Made by a program: the position numbers and the translations under genes
Part shown: piece by piece, positions 19,777-30,512 of the stretch
Layout of the letters: each line of letters begins with the position of its first letter
Numbering within the stretch: the first letter of the stretch is position 1
The notes under the pieces: generated by a model
The model's input: the letters and a program-made list of their open reading frames with translations, nothing else
What the model was told of the DNA's origin: nothing
Database searches by the model: none
Source of the DNA: Tetrapyrgos nigripes
Taxonomy: Eukaryota; Basidiomycota; Agaricomycetes; Agaricales; Campanellaceae
Assembly: GCA_013368315.1 (NCBI GenBank)
Contig: JAACJM010000004.1
Coordinates: 62,001-126,000 of the forward strand
DNA: 64,000 bases
Direction: 5' to 3'

Positions 19777-21265
19777 TCAGCAGTCTTTTTCTCCCATATC
19801 TTGAGAGCCTGCCCTTTGCGTGTGGTTCGAGTCTGGTCTCGAGTTTGTTTCGTTATGAGAGTCCCGTGTCTGGGGCTTTTTTGGCACACAGGCCCATATA
19901 AAAAACTGTAATCCCAACATCCCAACCATACTATGAAAGGATCGATTAGTTCGAGGATTCGTGATTGGTCAGCATGCCAAAAAAAATCGTAAAACTGTAA
20001 GATAGCCAGAGTTAACAACTTGAACTTACAAAGGCTGCAAACTCCAGATCCCTGCACCCTGAGCTATCGCTCCAGTGATGAACGGAATAATAGCAGCTCC
20101 AGTTGCAGAAAATGCTGTCGTTAGACCTATCGAACCTGTGAGGATGTGAGGAGGGAGAGTTCTTCCGCAGACGTTCATGGCTATGGGGAATAATGGGCCG
20201 AGGAAGACTCCAATGAAGGAGATGAAGAGGGCGCCGGTGATGAGGGAGGGAACGAGCCAGACGATTAGTTGAAAAGCTGGTGACAACGATATATAAAAAT
20301 GAGCTTTTGCTAGATCGAATTACCATGATAGCACTCACCCAACGCATATAAGTAAGTATACGTAGATTGCTCGTTCTTCCCCGAGCCATTTATTGACGGG
20401 GAGGAGCAACACACGTCCGACTGTCAAACCTAAAGGTATAATTTTGGAAAGCGTTGCTAACCGGTTGAAACGTACAGAATCGGAGGTACTCACCTCCAAA
20501 AAACCCAGCAGATACGTATCCTGACGCACTTCCTCCGTTACGCTGTGAGATGATGTAGCTGACACTCCAGTCTGTATATGTATGTAAGTAATTCATAGAA
20601 TTCAACGTCGTTAGCAAGTGTAATTAGGAAATTGAAAAGAAAAACGAATGATACTCACTCCCTTGAGTAACCTCTACCCCTACATAGCTCAATAGGAACA
20701 CACTGATCAGCAATACAGCCCGTGATTTCAAAATCTGCTTGTAGTGCACTTCCTCAGTCTGGCTAGTATCTTGCCCGCCGTCAGCGTCCCTCAACGTATC
20801 CAATTCAGCAGTCTGCCCGACACCCTCCCCTTCCTCGGCGAGGCATTCTATTGTGTTACACGTGAATATCATTCGTGAATTAGAACGTCGGACACATCAA
20901 CGAACTGAACTCACCCTCTCTACCCTTAAATCTAAAGGTCCCAATCAGACAAGTGACATTGAGAATCCCAATACCCGCTGAGACGATGTAGAAGTATGAC
21001 CAAAACGACGGATGTCGAGAGAATTGAGTTGAGATTAATGGTGCTGCAAAGGCTCCGGCACCATACGCAGCATGCATCACCCCCATCTTCGTCGCACCGT
21101 TCCTCTTCACCCCAGTCATGTACCCGTTTGCTTGACCGTCTTGCATTGCAACTCCAAAACCAGTGATGTAATAACTGAAGACAAAGACGCCAAAGGGAAG
21201 TCGGATACCGGAGGATTGGATTGCGTTGGCGATGGTCTGGGCTGTGGCACCTTGAAGATGAAGAG

Positions 21266-21296
<31 letters not shown>

Positions 21297-21897
21297 CGAA
21301 GAAGTCAGCCCAGTACCGAACGTGATTGGGTGGCGAATTTGAGTCAAAGCCAATGTTACTGTACCTGCTACGATAGCCTAGAATTCAGGTGGTTTAAGGC
21401 ATGGTAAGTAAGTATGACTCTTCGACGATGGAAAGAGAATTGTCAAGAACGAGTGAGTGGAAGCTTACCTTTCCAAAGGCGAGCTTTCCAGAAAAATACA
21501 CATTGATAGCAGCAGCCGTTAGGCATCCCTGTTCGCGAGCATGAAATGAATCAGGAAGCTTTCAGCTATTTGAAGACACGGGGAAGCACGTACAATGGCG
21601 TTAACAATGAATATCAACGAAACCAAAGTGTAATTGACCTGGTATTCCACAAGTATTTGGACCAGCACAGTACTGAATGCTCAACGAGACACTTACCCGA
21701 AATTGCTCTTGCATCAGAGGAATTAAAGGTCCAGAAGATCCATCCACCCAGCCTATCGTGAATAGACTCGAACAGCAAGCAAAGAAGTGTAGCCAAGATC
21801 TGCGCCACTGAGCCTTCAATGATGTGGCACCGGTAGTTTCAGCACTGGCGGGGCTAGCAGTCTGAGCATGGTTGGCACTTTTGATTTCTGGTGCCAT
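19777..21897 (-). CDS. FHS-type MFS sugar transporter, 10 exons, with a +1 frameshift
   Basis: An MFS permease of the fucose/galactose:H+ symporter type; about 470 residues if the shift is corrected. It starts at the ATG at 21897; the first helix contains IGWVDGSSGPLIP. Exons: 21897-21697, 21638-21594, 21528-21469, 21377-21365 (13 nt), 21250-20915, 20847-20659, 20571-20494, 20429-20339, 20276-20030 and 19930-19777, all with GT-AG junctions. Typical FHS segments follow, such as YYITGFGVAMQDGQANGY and LGPLFPIAMNVCGRTLPP. Exon 9 begins CTTTTC where the partial duplicate at 23.3 kb has CTTTC; only the shorter version keeps the frame with exon 8. The gene is thus either broken by one T or carries an assembly error. 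Intron 4 holds 29 consecutive T on the coding strand. Confidence 0.85.
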
Positions 21898-22795
21898 TTT
21901 TTGACCCGGACAGAAGAAAGTGTGGGGAAGGGAAAACAAGGAGCTTCAAGGAAGTCTTGCGATGACAGGTATATATATATAAATCCAAGTGACAAGCTCT
22001 CGTGCCAGAAAATGAAGCGGGGAAACCTCGGGGGTGTCTTGATAATACGTTTGGGGTGTTCAATGCATATGACTCGTCTCACCAACGTTTCGCAAGACGC
22101 GTATACACCTTTTTCCCGCTGAATCAGACGCCGCAACGCGCTAAGGGACCTTGGAAGATCGTGGTCACTGAACCCGGGTACTCTGGGCGGCCAGCAAAGA
22201 CCCTTACCAGTGCCGAACTTCAAGAGGCGTATTTCGGAGCACTTGATTTCAGATGATCGTGCATGTAGATAGGAGAAGGTGAGCCGATGGTAACCCAGAT
22301 CCCACAGGAAAAGAGGATGAGGAAGAATGTATTACCCAATGCGACGTAAGCCAGAGAAACGGGATCGAGATCCGACCTCGGAAGCGCTGTAGCAAACATA
22401 CGAATGTACAGACGAAGATAGCACCCCAAAAGTTCCAGCAGCGTCAAAGCAGGTTATGCATTCATTTTTCGATACAAGTGCTGTATACATTCCGACAGCA
22501 TAGGAACATCATGGTCAACCGTCAAGCTAATGTCACTACTGTTTCCAGATTCAGCATACACATTTGCACATACGGACGTAGTATAAAAAGATGTAGCTGC
22601 TATACTAGGAGGTTTTGAGTTAACTATTCCTTTTCTTTTTGCTTATGCTTATAAGTGTGTTACTCAAAAGCGATCAAGGTACGATTTTAATATACTTCCG
22701 CAGAAGTATGTTTAGGTTGACATGCCTACGTTGACAAGTCGTTGGTCAGGAGTGTTCGTTTGGTACCCAGAGGTCACTATCTCGACCCGACAAGT
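21898..22795. other. intergenic upstream of the transporter
   Basis: A TA-rich motif at 21970-21980 (TATATATATA) about 75 nt upstream of the start can serve as the transporter TATA region. No gene recognised in the rest. Confidence 0.4.
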
Positions 22796-23357
22796 TCAAG
22801 TTCAACAGCCCATATCCTAAAAACCCATCCTCGTCATCTGCGTGCGGTTCGTATCTGGATTCGAGTTCGTTTCGTTATGAGAGCGAATACGAGGCTTTTT
22901 AGGCACACAGGTCCATGTCAAAAACTGTAATTCCAACATCCCGATCATACTACGAAAGAGAGGAGCAATTGGTTTGAAATTGGCAGACAAAGAAAAATCA
23001 AGGATCCTCAGAGCCGTCGTAAACATTAACGACTCACAAAGGTTGCAAACTCCAAATCCAGGCCCCCTGCGCTATCGCTCCAGCGATGAACGGAACAATA
23101 GCAGCTCCAACTGCAGAGAACGCCGTCGTTAACCCTATCGAACCTGTGAGAATGTGAGAAGGGAGTGTTCGCCCGCAGATATTCATCGCTATAGGGAAAA
23201 ATGGGCCAAGGAAGACCCCGGTGAAGGATACGAAGAGGGCACCGGTAATGAGAGGGGACGAGCCAGACAATTAGTTGAAAGCTGGTGACGACGATATATA
23301 AAAATGAGCTTTTGCTAGATCGAATTACCATGATAGCACTCACCCAACGCATATAAG
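22796..23357 (-). pseudogene. partial duplicate of the FHS transporter (3' exons)
   Basis: Matches the region from the end of exon 8 to the stop of the neighbouring transporter, including intron 8 almost base for base and the last intron (GTGAGT to TAG). The last exon reads LQFLTWTCVPKKPRIRS. It keeps the ancestral CTTTC at the exon 9 start but has lost two bases shortly after (VWLVPS, then out of frame). The similarity stops abruptly at 23357, inside the 5' splice site context of exon 8, where F-box sequence begins. Confidence 0.8.
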
Positions 23358-23827
23358 GAGCAGAGAGAGCGCTCCCAAGATTTGCGGCGATCCTTGCCCC
23401 ATAGCCTCCGGAATGTGTTCGTTCCACATAGAGCGAAAATGGTCGTAAGGATCTCGATTGGAAGCTTATGGACCGATGCGAATTCGAAGATGGAACGGCA
23501 TGCAGTGACGTAGGCCTCGAGCGTGTCGCGTTTGGTATTAACCGAATCAAGGTCTGCCTGAAAAGACTCAGAGAGGGCTTGGACGATGGACGCCTCGAGC
23601 ATGTTGCGTGTGGCATTGACCGAATCCAATTCTGCCTGGAGAGAGAGCGCGTGGGCACAGTTGTACTCCAATTCGTACTCGGCGCGTCGGAGAAGTCGAA
23701 AAACCTCCTTTGACTGGACCGCTGCGTCCGGTGGTCGAATTGGAGAGCGCAGTTGTTCCAAAACGTCACTGGAGTTAAGATGAACAGAAGATGCTGGTGA
23801 AGGACGTACAGAATGCGACGTCATCAT
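23358..23827 (-). pseudogene. F-box gene fragment truncated by the transporter duplication
   Basis: Open from the ATG at 23827. It has a coiled-coil region with an internal repeat (AELDSVNATRNMLEASI and ADLDSVNTKRDTLEAYV), then the start of an F-box (LPIEILTTIFALC). This coiled coil plus F-box layout is very common in agarics. The frame then runs into the duplicated transporter intron and stops after a few foreign residues, so the substrate-binding part is missing. Confidence 0.65.
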
Positions 23828-24350
23828 TGAGGCTAGAGTAGAATATTAAGGTAGCCAAAATGCAGACAGGAGATAGAGGATATACAGAGAGGCTGCTAGG
23901 ATATCGATGAGACACGAGAAGGCTGAGACCGAGCAAAACAACCACCGGCAACGCGTCACTGCGACAATTTCGGATTTCTGGCTAGAATTACCGCTTTACT
24001 AAGTGACTTGCAAGTGCAGGGTAGCCAAAGAATAAAAGCTTACAGGCCGTGTTGCACAATGCAGATGAAGTGCGGATGCGACGGAGACGCGTGACAACTC
24101 TCTTTTCTCTTGACCATCATCCACGCGCCAATTTTACCCGTAACTGCTATATCTACGCCTACACAAAAGGACGGCTGAGCTACCAGGAAGTAAATGCACT
24201 GACACGTCGAAGAAGAGCAACAAGAACAGCAATTGACGGGATTCAAACTGAAGTGGGAGATCCCTCGGGCAGTGGTCAGCTACTAGTTTCAAGGTCATTT
24301 CGTTAATGTCCTGACTTTTCTGCAGACAAGATAGTCGAGAACATGCCGCA
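23828..24350. other. intergenic
   Basis: No gene or repeat recognised. Confidence 0.4.
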
Positions 24351-24575
24351 GCTTGACTTGCTGTGCGAGCTCTTCGCTTTCGCTAACGAATTGAAAGATG
24401 CTGAATAGCGCCACGGAATCTCTTTCAATTTGGGTGATGGGAACGGCTCGTTCACGGGATGGACAGGTGGGTTTAATTGGAGGCACTCAGAAGAGAAGAG
24501 CTCAATGTTGAGCTGCCTCAGCTTATGATTGGACACCGAGGTGACGGGATTGGATACATTCAAGAAGAGTACTTA
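24351..24575 (+). pseudogene. relic of an epoxide hydrolase N-terminal exon
   Basis: Aligns by eye with exon 1 of the two intact genes that follow: GACGAATTG-like, GATGCTGAATAGCGC (against GATGCTGAATGGCGC), GGGTTTAATTGGAGG and GAGCTGCCTCAG all occur in order. The Trp codon of the AEWRYG motif has become TAG, and there are indels. It is the oldest member of a three-copy direct array. Confidence 0.7.
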
Positions 24576-24876
24576 GGAGAATGCTATTTCCGGTTTTTAG
24601 ATCATGATGTGAGCTGTCTCCTATTCTTACATTTCGTCTTTCGTTCTGAGTTTAGCCATTTGTGAGAAGAATGGGAGAACCTTTCCAACTTCGTCATGTC
24701 AGAATGCCCGCTGTTTCGGCCGTCACCACATTTCCATGTCAGATGCGTTTCAATACCGTTCTGTCACCAACCTCTCTGTTGCTTCGTCTTTTCTGACAAT
24801 GAACAAGTTGCCGTACACAGAGGCACCAGAAGAGTCTAGGTTCCGTCTGCTTCCCAGGTTCGGAAGAATGAGTGAC

Positions 24877-24883
24877 TATAAAG
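24877..24883 (+). promoter_or_regulatory. TATA box of the first epoxide hydrolase
   Basis: TATAAAG 64 nt before the ATG. The segment around it (CCAGAAGA.TCTAGGTTCCGT, then CTTCATTCCCTC before the start) recurs upstream of the second gene, with TATAAA at 27143-27148, so the promoter was duplicated with the gene. Confidence 0.55.
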
Positions 24884-24946
24884 AAGGGCGTATTCGTCCC
24901 CTTCATTCCCTCTTTGTCCTGTGACCCAATATCTCAACTGACCACC

Positions 24947-26728
24947 ATGTCTGGCGTCGAAATCCCCTTCAAAATATCCATACCCGACGTAGAACTTGAG
25001 TTACTTCGCAAGAAACTCGACCTCGTCACATTCCCTGACGAATTGCAAGACGCTGAATGGCGCTATGGAGTTCCTTTGTCTGACATGAAACGTCTTGTTG
25101 CGAGATGGAAGGACGGGTTTGATTGGAGAGCAGTAGAGAAGAAGCTGAACAACGAGTTGCCTCAGTTCACGAGGGACATCGAGGTTGCGGGACATGGAAA
25201 GCTGACTATTCACTACGTGCACAAGAAGAGTACTTTGGAGACGGCTATACCCTTGCTTTTTGTTCATGGATGTGAGTGCTGCATTGGAGTCTTGCTCTCC
25301 CACTGATTTTGACTTGAAGAACTTTAGGGCCCGGAAGTTTTATCGAAGTCGAAAAAATACTGCCCTCGCTTGTGGAAACCTCTGAAGATGGAAGTTTCCC
25401 CAGCTTCCACGTTGTTACGTTCAGTCTACCGGGTTATGGCTTCTCTGAGGGAGCCAGGAAACCTGGGTTTGCAGCCAAGCAATATGCTGAGGTATGTTGA
25501 CTTCATAGAGCAGGTGAGCTACACACATCATTAACATGTGTACCGATTACAGGTTGGCAACAAGCTGATGCTTTCTCTTGGGTATAATGAGTATGGTGAG
25601 TGGTACCATTATGATTTCTTCAGCGTCACTCCTGAAGTTGGCTCTTCTACAGTGACCCAAGGAGGTGATCTAGGCCGCGCTGTGAGTCAGGAATTCGCGT
25701 TAACGAAGTCAGCGTGCTGAAGCCTTCCCCATCCTAGATTACCTACAAAATGGCTCAAGTCTACGGAGGCAAGCACGTTAAAGCCTGGCACACAAACATG
25801 CCCAGGTGAGTCAACCCTTGCAGGATGTAACAACAGATCTACTGTCTGATTTTCATTGTTTTCCCCCAGCTCCCTCGGCATTCCCGCCCCAACTCTGACT
25901 TCGCACCCTATTCTCTACCTCCAATCACTCTTCAAGCCGTTGACCCCTGCTGAAAAGGCCGGAATTGAACGAAGCAAATGGTTTGATACCGAAGGCAAAG
26001 CATATTTCTGGGAACAAGCCACTCAACCCCAAACGCTAGGTTATTCAATGAGTGATTCTCCTACGGGGCTTCTAGCATGGATTTATGAGAAATTGGTTAA
26101 CTGGTCGGATGCATATCCGTGGACAGATGATGAAGGTATGTATATTAATCATGGGGTTTTGACTGGAATTACTGAGTCACTATCATCAAACCCTACTCCC
26201 TCAGTGCTCACATGGGTGTCAATGTATTACTTCTCACAAGCTGGACCTGCGGCGTCGGCGAGGATTTATTACGAAATGTGGCATGAATTAGGAACTGGAT
26301 TCGCCGGTGCAGTTAAGAACCCACCTCGGATTCCAATGGGAGCGTCTTACTTCCCCAAAGAGTTGAACGTCTCGCCGAGAAGGTATGTTGGATGTCTTGA
26401 TATTCTCTCTGATACTCGTATGCATATTCATAATCTTCTCTCTCTCTCTCTCTTTTCTTCACTTCAGCTGGGTCCGCACCGTAGGCAACTTGGTCTTTGA
26501 GTCTGTTCATTCAAGTGGAGGCCATTTTGCTGCTCACGAAAAGCCGGACGAGTATGTGTTCTTTTCTTCGAACATTCTGGCATTATTCCATCATTCTTGC
26601 GTTCTGACCTACGATTTTTTAAATTCAGGCTTGTCGAAGATTTGAGGAACATGTTTGGACGGGGGAAAGGGAAGCCTGGCCCAGCGTATGGAGTTGTTAG
26701 TGGGAGGAATGGGTTCCAGCCTGCTTAG
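24947..26728 (+). CDS. microsomal-type (EPHX1-like) epoxide hydrolase, copy 1
   Basis: An alpha/beta hydrolase that opens epoxides by an Asp nucleophile. Nine exons with GT-AG junctions: 24947-25271, 25328-25491, 25553-25595, 25653-25681, 25738-25805, 25870-26135, 26205-26382, 26468-26551 and 26629-26728. The N-terminal EHN domain (PFKISIPDVELELLRKKLDL, AEWRYG) precedes the oxyanion HGWPGSF motif formed across intron 1, the nucleophile motif QGGDLG (normally GGDWG) and the catalytic His in GGHFAAHEKP. The W-to-L change beside the nucleophile is unusual. No signal peptide or N-terminal anchor is seen, unlike animal EPHX1. Exon structure is the same as copy 2. Likely substrates (lipid or secondary-metabolite epoxides) are inference. 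Confidence 0.9.
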
Positions 26729-27183
26729 CCTACCTACACAGACTGGCCAGTGGTAAATATGTCGCGACGAAGATGCTTGCTGAAGTATACCCCGAACTCG
26801 CGAACTCGTGGACCGTTATGATCATGTACTGTATGATGATTGTATTGCGAACAAAGTGTGCATTGGATCTGTTTTTCTTTTCTGCTTTTCAATGCTACAT
26901 ACACTGCCAAATGGCATGCAATTTACTATAGAGCCGGTGTTGTAGAGCATCGCACTCGAGAGAATTCTCAAGAGAGCTGTTGTGAGAAGAATTGGCCTTT
27001 TGAACTTATTCACAAACGCCGGCATCACACACTTGATGTCAGGTGCATTCTTTTAAACATCCTTCTTCTTTTTAAACGAGTTGATTGCCGTACGCAATTG
27101 CTCCAGAAGATTCTAGGTTCCGTGTCCTTCTAAGAAGGATGATATAAACCATGGCATACTCATAGCCTTCATTCCCTCCCCCG
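26729..27183. other. spacer between tandem epoxide hydrolases
   Basis: Contains the 3' flank of copy 1 and the promoter of copy 2 (TATAAA at 27143-27148, 36 nt before the ATG). A four-codon upstream ATG frame at 27151-27165 lies close to the TATA box and is probably not transcribed. Confidence 0.5.
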
Positions 27184-28920
27184 ATGTCTCAACCAGTCAC
27201 TGCGACCAGCGCCGAATTCCCCTTCAAAATATCCGTAACTGACGCACAACTTGAGTTGCTTCGCAAGAAACTTGACCTCGTCACATTCCCTGACGAATTG
27301 CAAGATGCTGAATGGCGCTATGGAGTTCCTTTGCCTATCATGAAACGTCTTGTTGCGAGATGGAAGGATGGGTTTGATTGGAGGGCAGAAGAGAAGAAGT
27401 TGAACGACGAGCTGCCTCAGTTCACGAGGGACATCGAGGTTGCGGTGCATGGAAACCTGACTATTCACTACGTGCACAAGAAGAGTACTTTGGAGACGGC
27501 TATACCCTTACTTTTTGTTCATGGGTGTGAGTCTTACATTCAAAGTTTCTCAGCCTCCACTGACTTTGAGTGACGAATAGGGCCTGGAAGTTTCATCGAA
27601 GTCCGGAAAATACTGCCTTTGCTTTTGCAAACCTCTGAAGATGGAAACTTCCCCAGCTTCCACGTCGTTGCGTTCAGTCTACCGGGTTATGCCTTTTCCG
27701 AGGCTCCCAAGAAGTCTGGATTCGAAGCGAAACAGTATGGCGAGGTATGTCTAGTTTGGCTTTCTAGAGCTATACTGACGTCTGGAATGATTCTAGATTG
27801 GCCACAAGTTGATGCTTGCTCTTGGATATAATGAATATGGTAAGCAATATAGTCATGAGCACTTTCTGTTGCTTATAAACGCTGATGTACAGTGACATCT
27901 GGGGGGGACTGGGGAAGGATTGTGGGTGACGGTTCTTTTCTCGACCAAATACTCTTTTTGAACTGTTCTCCCTGCCCTAGATTACTCAAAAAATGGCTCA
28001 AATCTACGGAGGGAAGCATGTCAAAGCCTGGCACACAAACATGCCTAGGTGAGTCAACATGCCAGCATGTCGCATTAGTAGATCCATCTGAATTCGTTAT
28101 TAGCCTCGGTATTTCCCCAACTCTAACTTCCCATCCTATCCTCTATCTTCAGTCGCTCATCAAGCCGTTGACCGCCGTTGAGAAAGCTGGTCTTGAACGA
28201 AGCAAATGGTTTAATACTGAAGGAAGAGGATACTTCGCTGAGCAAAGCACTCAACCCCAGACCCTTGGGTACTCGCTGAGTGACTCACCCGTAGGATTGT
28301 TAGCGTGGATTTATGAGAAGTTGGTCAATTGGACGGATGCGTATCCTTGGACTGATGATGAAGGTGCGTATTCTCAAAGCATAGCTTGACTGGAGCTGAT
28401 ATACAACTTATTCTCAGTCTTGACATGGGTGTCAATTTACTATTTCTCACAAGCTGGGCCTGCAGCGTCGACGAGGATTTATTACGAGATCACTCATAGC
28501 CCAGGAGGCTTATCTGCCCTTGGTGAAAAGCCACCGCGAATCCCAATGGGAGTGTCCTACTTCCCTAAAGAGTTGATAATCGCTCCCAGAAGGTATGTTG
28601 AACGTCATGAGCATTTTCCCCTTCTCTCATACTCATACTTACATCCGAACCTCTCTCTCGTTTACACCAGTTGGGTCCGCACGGTAGGCAACCTAGTCTT
28701 CGAGTCTGAACACTCAAGTGGAGGCCATTTTGCTGCTTACGAAAAGCCGAATGAGTACGTGTTTTTGCTTTGGAATTCGGGCACTGTATTTGCGTTCTGA
28801 CCTGTGATCTGCTGTTCCAGAATTGTCGATGATTTGAGGAATATGTTTGGACGAAAGAAAGGGAAGAATGGTCCGGCCTTTGGAGTTGTTAGTGGGAGGA
28901 ATGGGTTCCAGCCTGCCTAA
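27184..28920 (+). CDS. microsomal-type (EPHX1-like) epoxide hydrolase, copy 2
   Basis: Tandem paralogue of the preceding gene with identical exon architecture: 27184-27526, 27581-27744, 27797-27839, 27893-27921, 27981-28048, 28104-28363, 28418-28592, 28671-28754 and 28821-28920. EHN domain, HGWPGSF, canonical nucleophile SGGDWGR and catalytic His in GGHFAAYEKP are all present, so this copy looks fully competent. The N-terminus is six residues longer. The cap/lid region differs from copy 1 most strongly after YYE (THSPGGLSALGEKPP against MWHELGTGFAGAVKNPP), which may change substrate choice. Confidence 0.92.
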
Positions 28921-29385
28921 TTAGTAATTGGTACTAGGCTAAGTCCTAGTCAGTGCCTGACGATATGCTTTTATTATACCCAGAACCATTTTTCTTGTTT
29001 TTTTAATGGACCGTAATGAACATGTATGCTACGAAATATATTGACCCGTTGAGAGCAAGAAACCAGAAAAGTAAATGATAGCAGTAGTAGTACGTGAAGA
29101 TATATAAGAGTACGTGTAAGTGAGTAATGAATGTACAGTGTATGCAAGAAGTCCATGTAGACCGTGCCTATCTAGTCACCAATGTAGTCAGTCCATCCTG
29201 TACAGAAAATGTCCTTAGCGTCCAAAAGTCAGACTCATAAGAGGCGCAGTAGTTGATCAAACCCCAGAATCAGAATCGTCCATGCAGCTATGAATGGCAA
29301 AAACTGTCTGTTAGATATATTGGGAAACGAGCCAAAGATGTCAAATAAACCCACCTCTACCATCGTGTTACTAATAGCTTCTAAC
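28921..29385. other. intergenic between convergent genes
   Basis: 3' flanks of the epoxide hydrolase and of the cerato-platanin; no gene recognised. Confidence 0.5.
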
Positions 29386-29838
29386 CTAGATCCCACAAGC
29401 CGAAGCATCAACCTGCGTTATCTGAACATCAACATGCCCAAAGAATACCGCATTCCCATCCGTCAACTCATCCATAGTTTGCTGAGCAACATTCATGAAC
29501 CCGCTTCCAGCGTGGTCAATCCCCAGAATGTTCTCCGTGTGTGAGATACCGTTTTCGTCGACGTAGGTGAGCTGCCAGCACGACCCACAAGCACTAGAGC
29601 CCCAACCAGCGATAGCGTCGACAGCGCCGATGTTGGGGTAAGCGGGAATATCACCGATTGTCTGCCATCCGAATCGGGTCATGAGACCGTCAGGACCGTC
29701 AGAGCAGGCGACGTTGGAGAGCGAGAAGGACTTGTCGTCATAGTTGTTGTCGTACTGGAGTGTGACGGCAGAGGTAAGAGAAGGGAGGAGTGCAAGTGCG
29801 AGAGTGAGAGCAGAGACGGCAGCAGAGGTGAACTTCAT
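29386..29838 (-). CDS. cerato-platanin family secreted protein
   Basis: 150 residues, single exon. A hydrophobic signal peptide (MKFTSAAVSALTLALALLP, cleavage probably after TSA) precedes the cerato-platanin domain: VTLQYDNNYDD, SNVACSDGPDGL, GWGSSACGSCWQLTY and the terminal SACG. The four Cys of the family are present (ACSD, SACGSCW, ACG). Members are small expansin-like secreted proteins that bind chitin oligomers; some act as elicitors or effectors. A TATA-like ATAAAAGG lies at 29934-29941, about 100 nt upstream. The terminal stop overlaps no neighbour. Family call is firm; role in this fungus is not known. Confidence 0.93.
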   Translation of the reverse strand: MKFTSAAVSALTLALALLPSLTSAVTLQYDNNYDDKSFSLSNVACSDGPDGLMTRFGWQTIGDIPAYPNIGAVDAIAGWGSSACGSCWQLTYVDENGISHTENILGIDHAGSGFMNVAQQTMDELTDGNAVFFGHVDVQITQVDASACGI

Positions 29839-30512
29839 CGTGATGGATGCTTGAGTGTGAGATAGGATAGCGTTAGAGGGCTGGATGAACTGGAGGTGGG
29901 AGCTGATGAAGAAACTTGCTGGTCGCTGACCCGCCTTTTATGGACGAAAAATTTTACCAGGTAACGGGAATCGAAAGCCGTAGAAGCACCACCTGAAAAA
30001 AGGGTATCCTGTCGGGTATACATTTTTAGGGTTGAAATGACGCGTTAGCAATAAAGAAAGGAGTCAGAAGCTGCCCAATATAGCGATATAATGAGATGTA
30101 GGACCCTTCAAGGTAACCTGCTGACTGGTTCATCGCTGCTAGCTTATCTCGTGCAGCTGTTCCCAAAGTCATAGCGTCCTAATCAGGTTGCCAAAGTGTA
30201 TTTGTTCAAGATCTTCGTTAGCAGTACACCTCGGTGCACTGCCTGGATATTCTTCCGTTTATTTGAAATGACGTTATAACGGGCATCCTCCTCCCGCCTC
30301 GAAAAATCCGAGCACCACTTCAGGAGTCCGAACGCACTGCCAGCAAGATCGTTCGTGATAAAAATAAGAGTGTTAATTGAGAGCGTACGTGTACAATGAA
30401 ATCGTTAGAGCGAACTTATCCTAAGAAAGTCAACATAATATCTAGTTGTGCATTCCTAACTCCCGCGTCCTACCCGGAGAGGATTGGGATGTACCATAAC
30501 CCCCAAGTACAA
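29839..30512. other. intergenic
   Basis: Promoter region of the cerato-platanin and 3' flank of the carboxypeptidase; no gene recognised. Confidence 0.45.
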
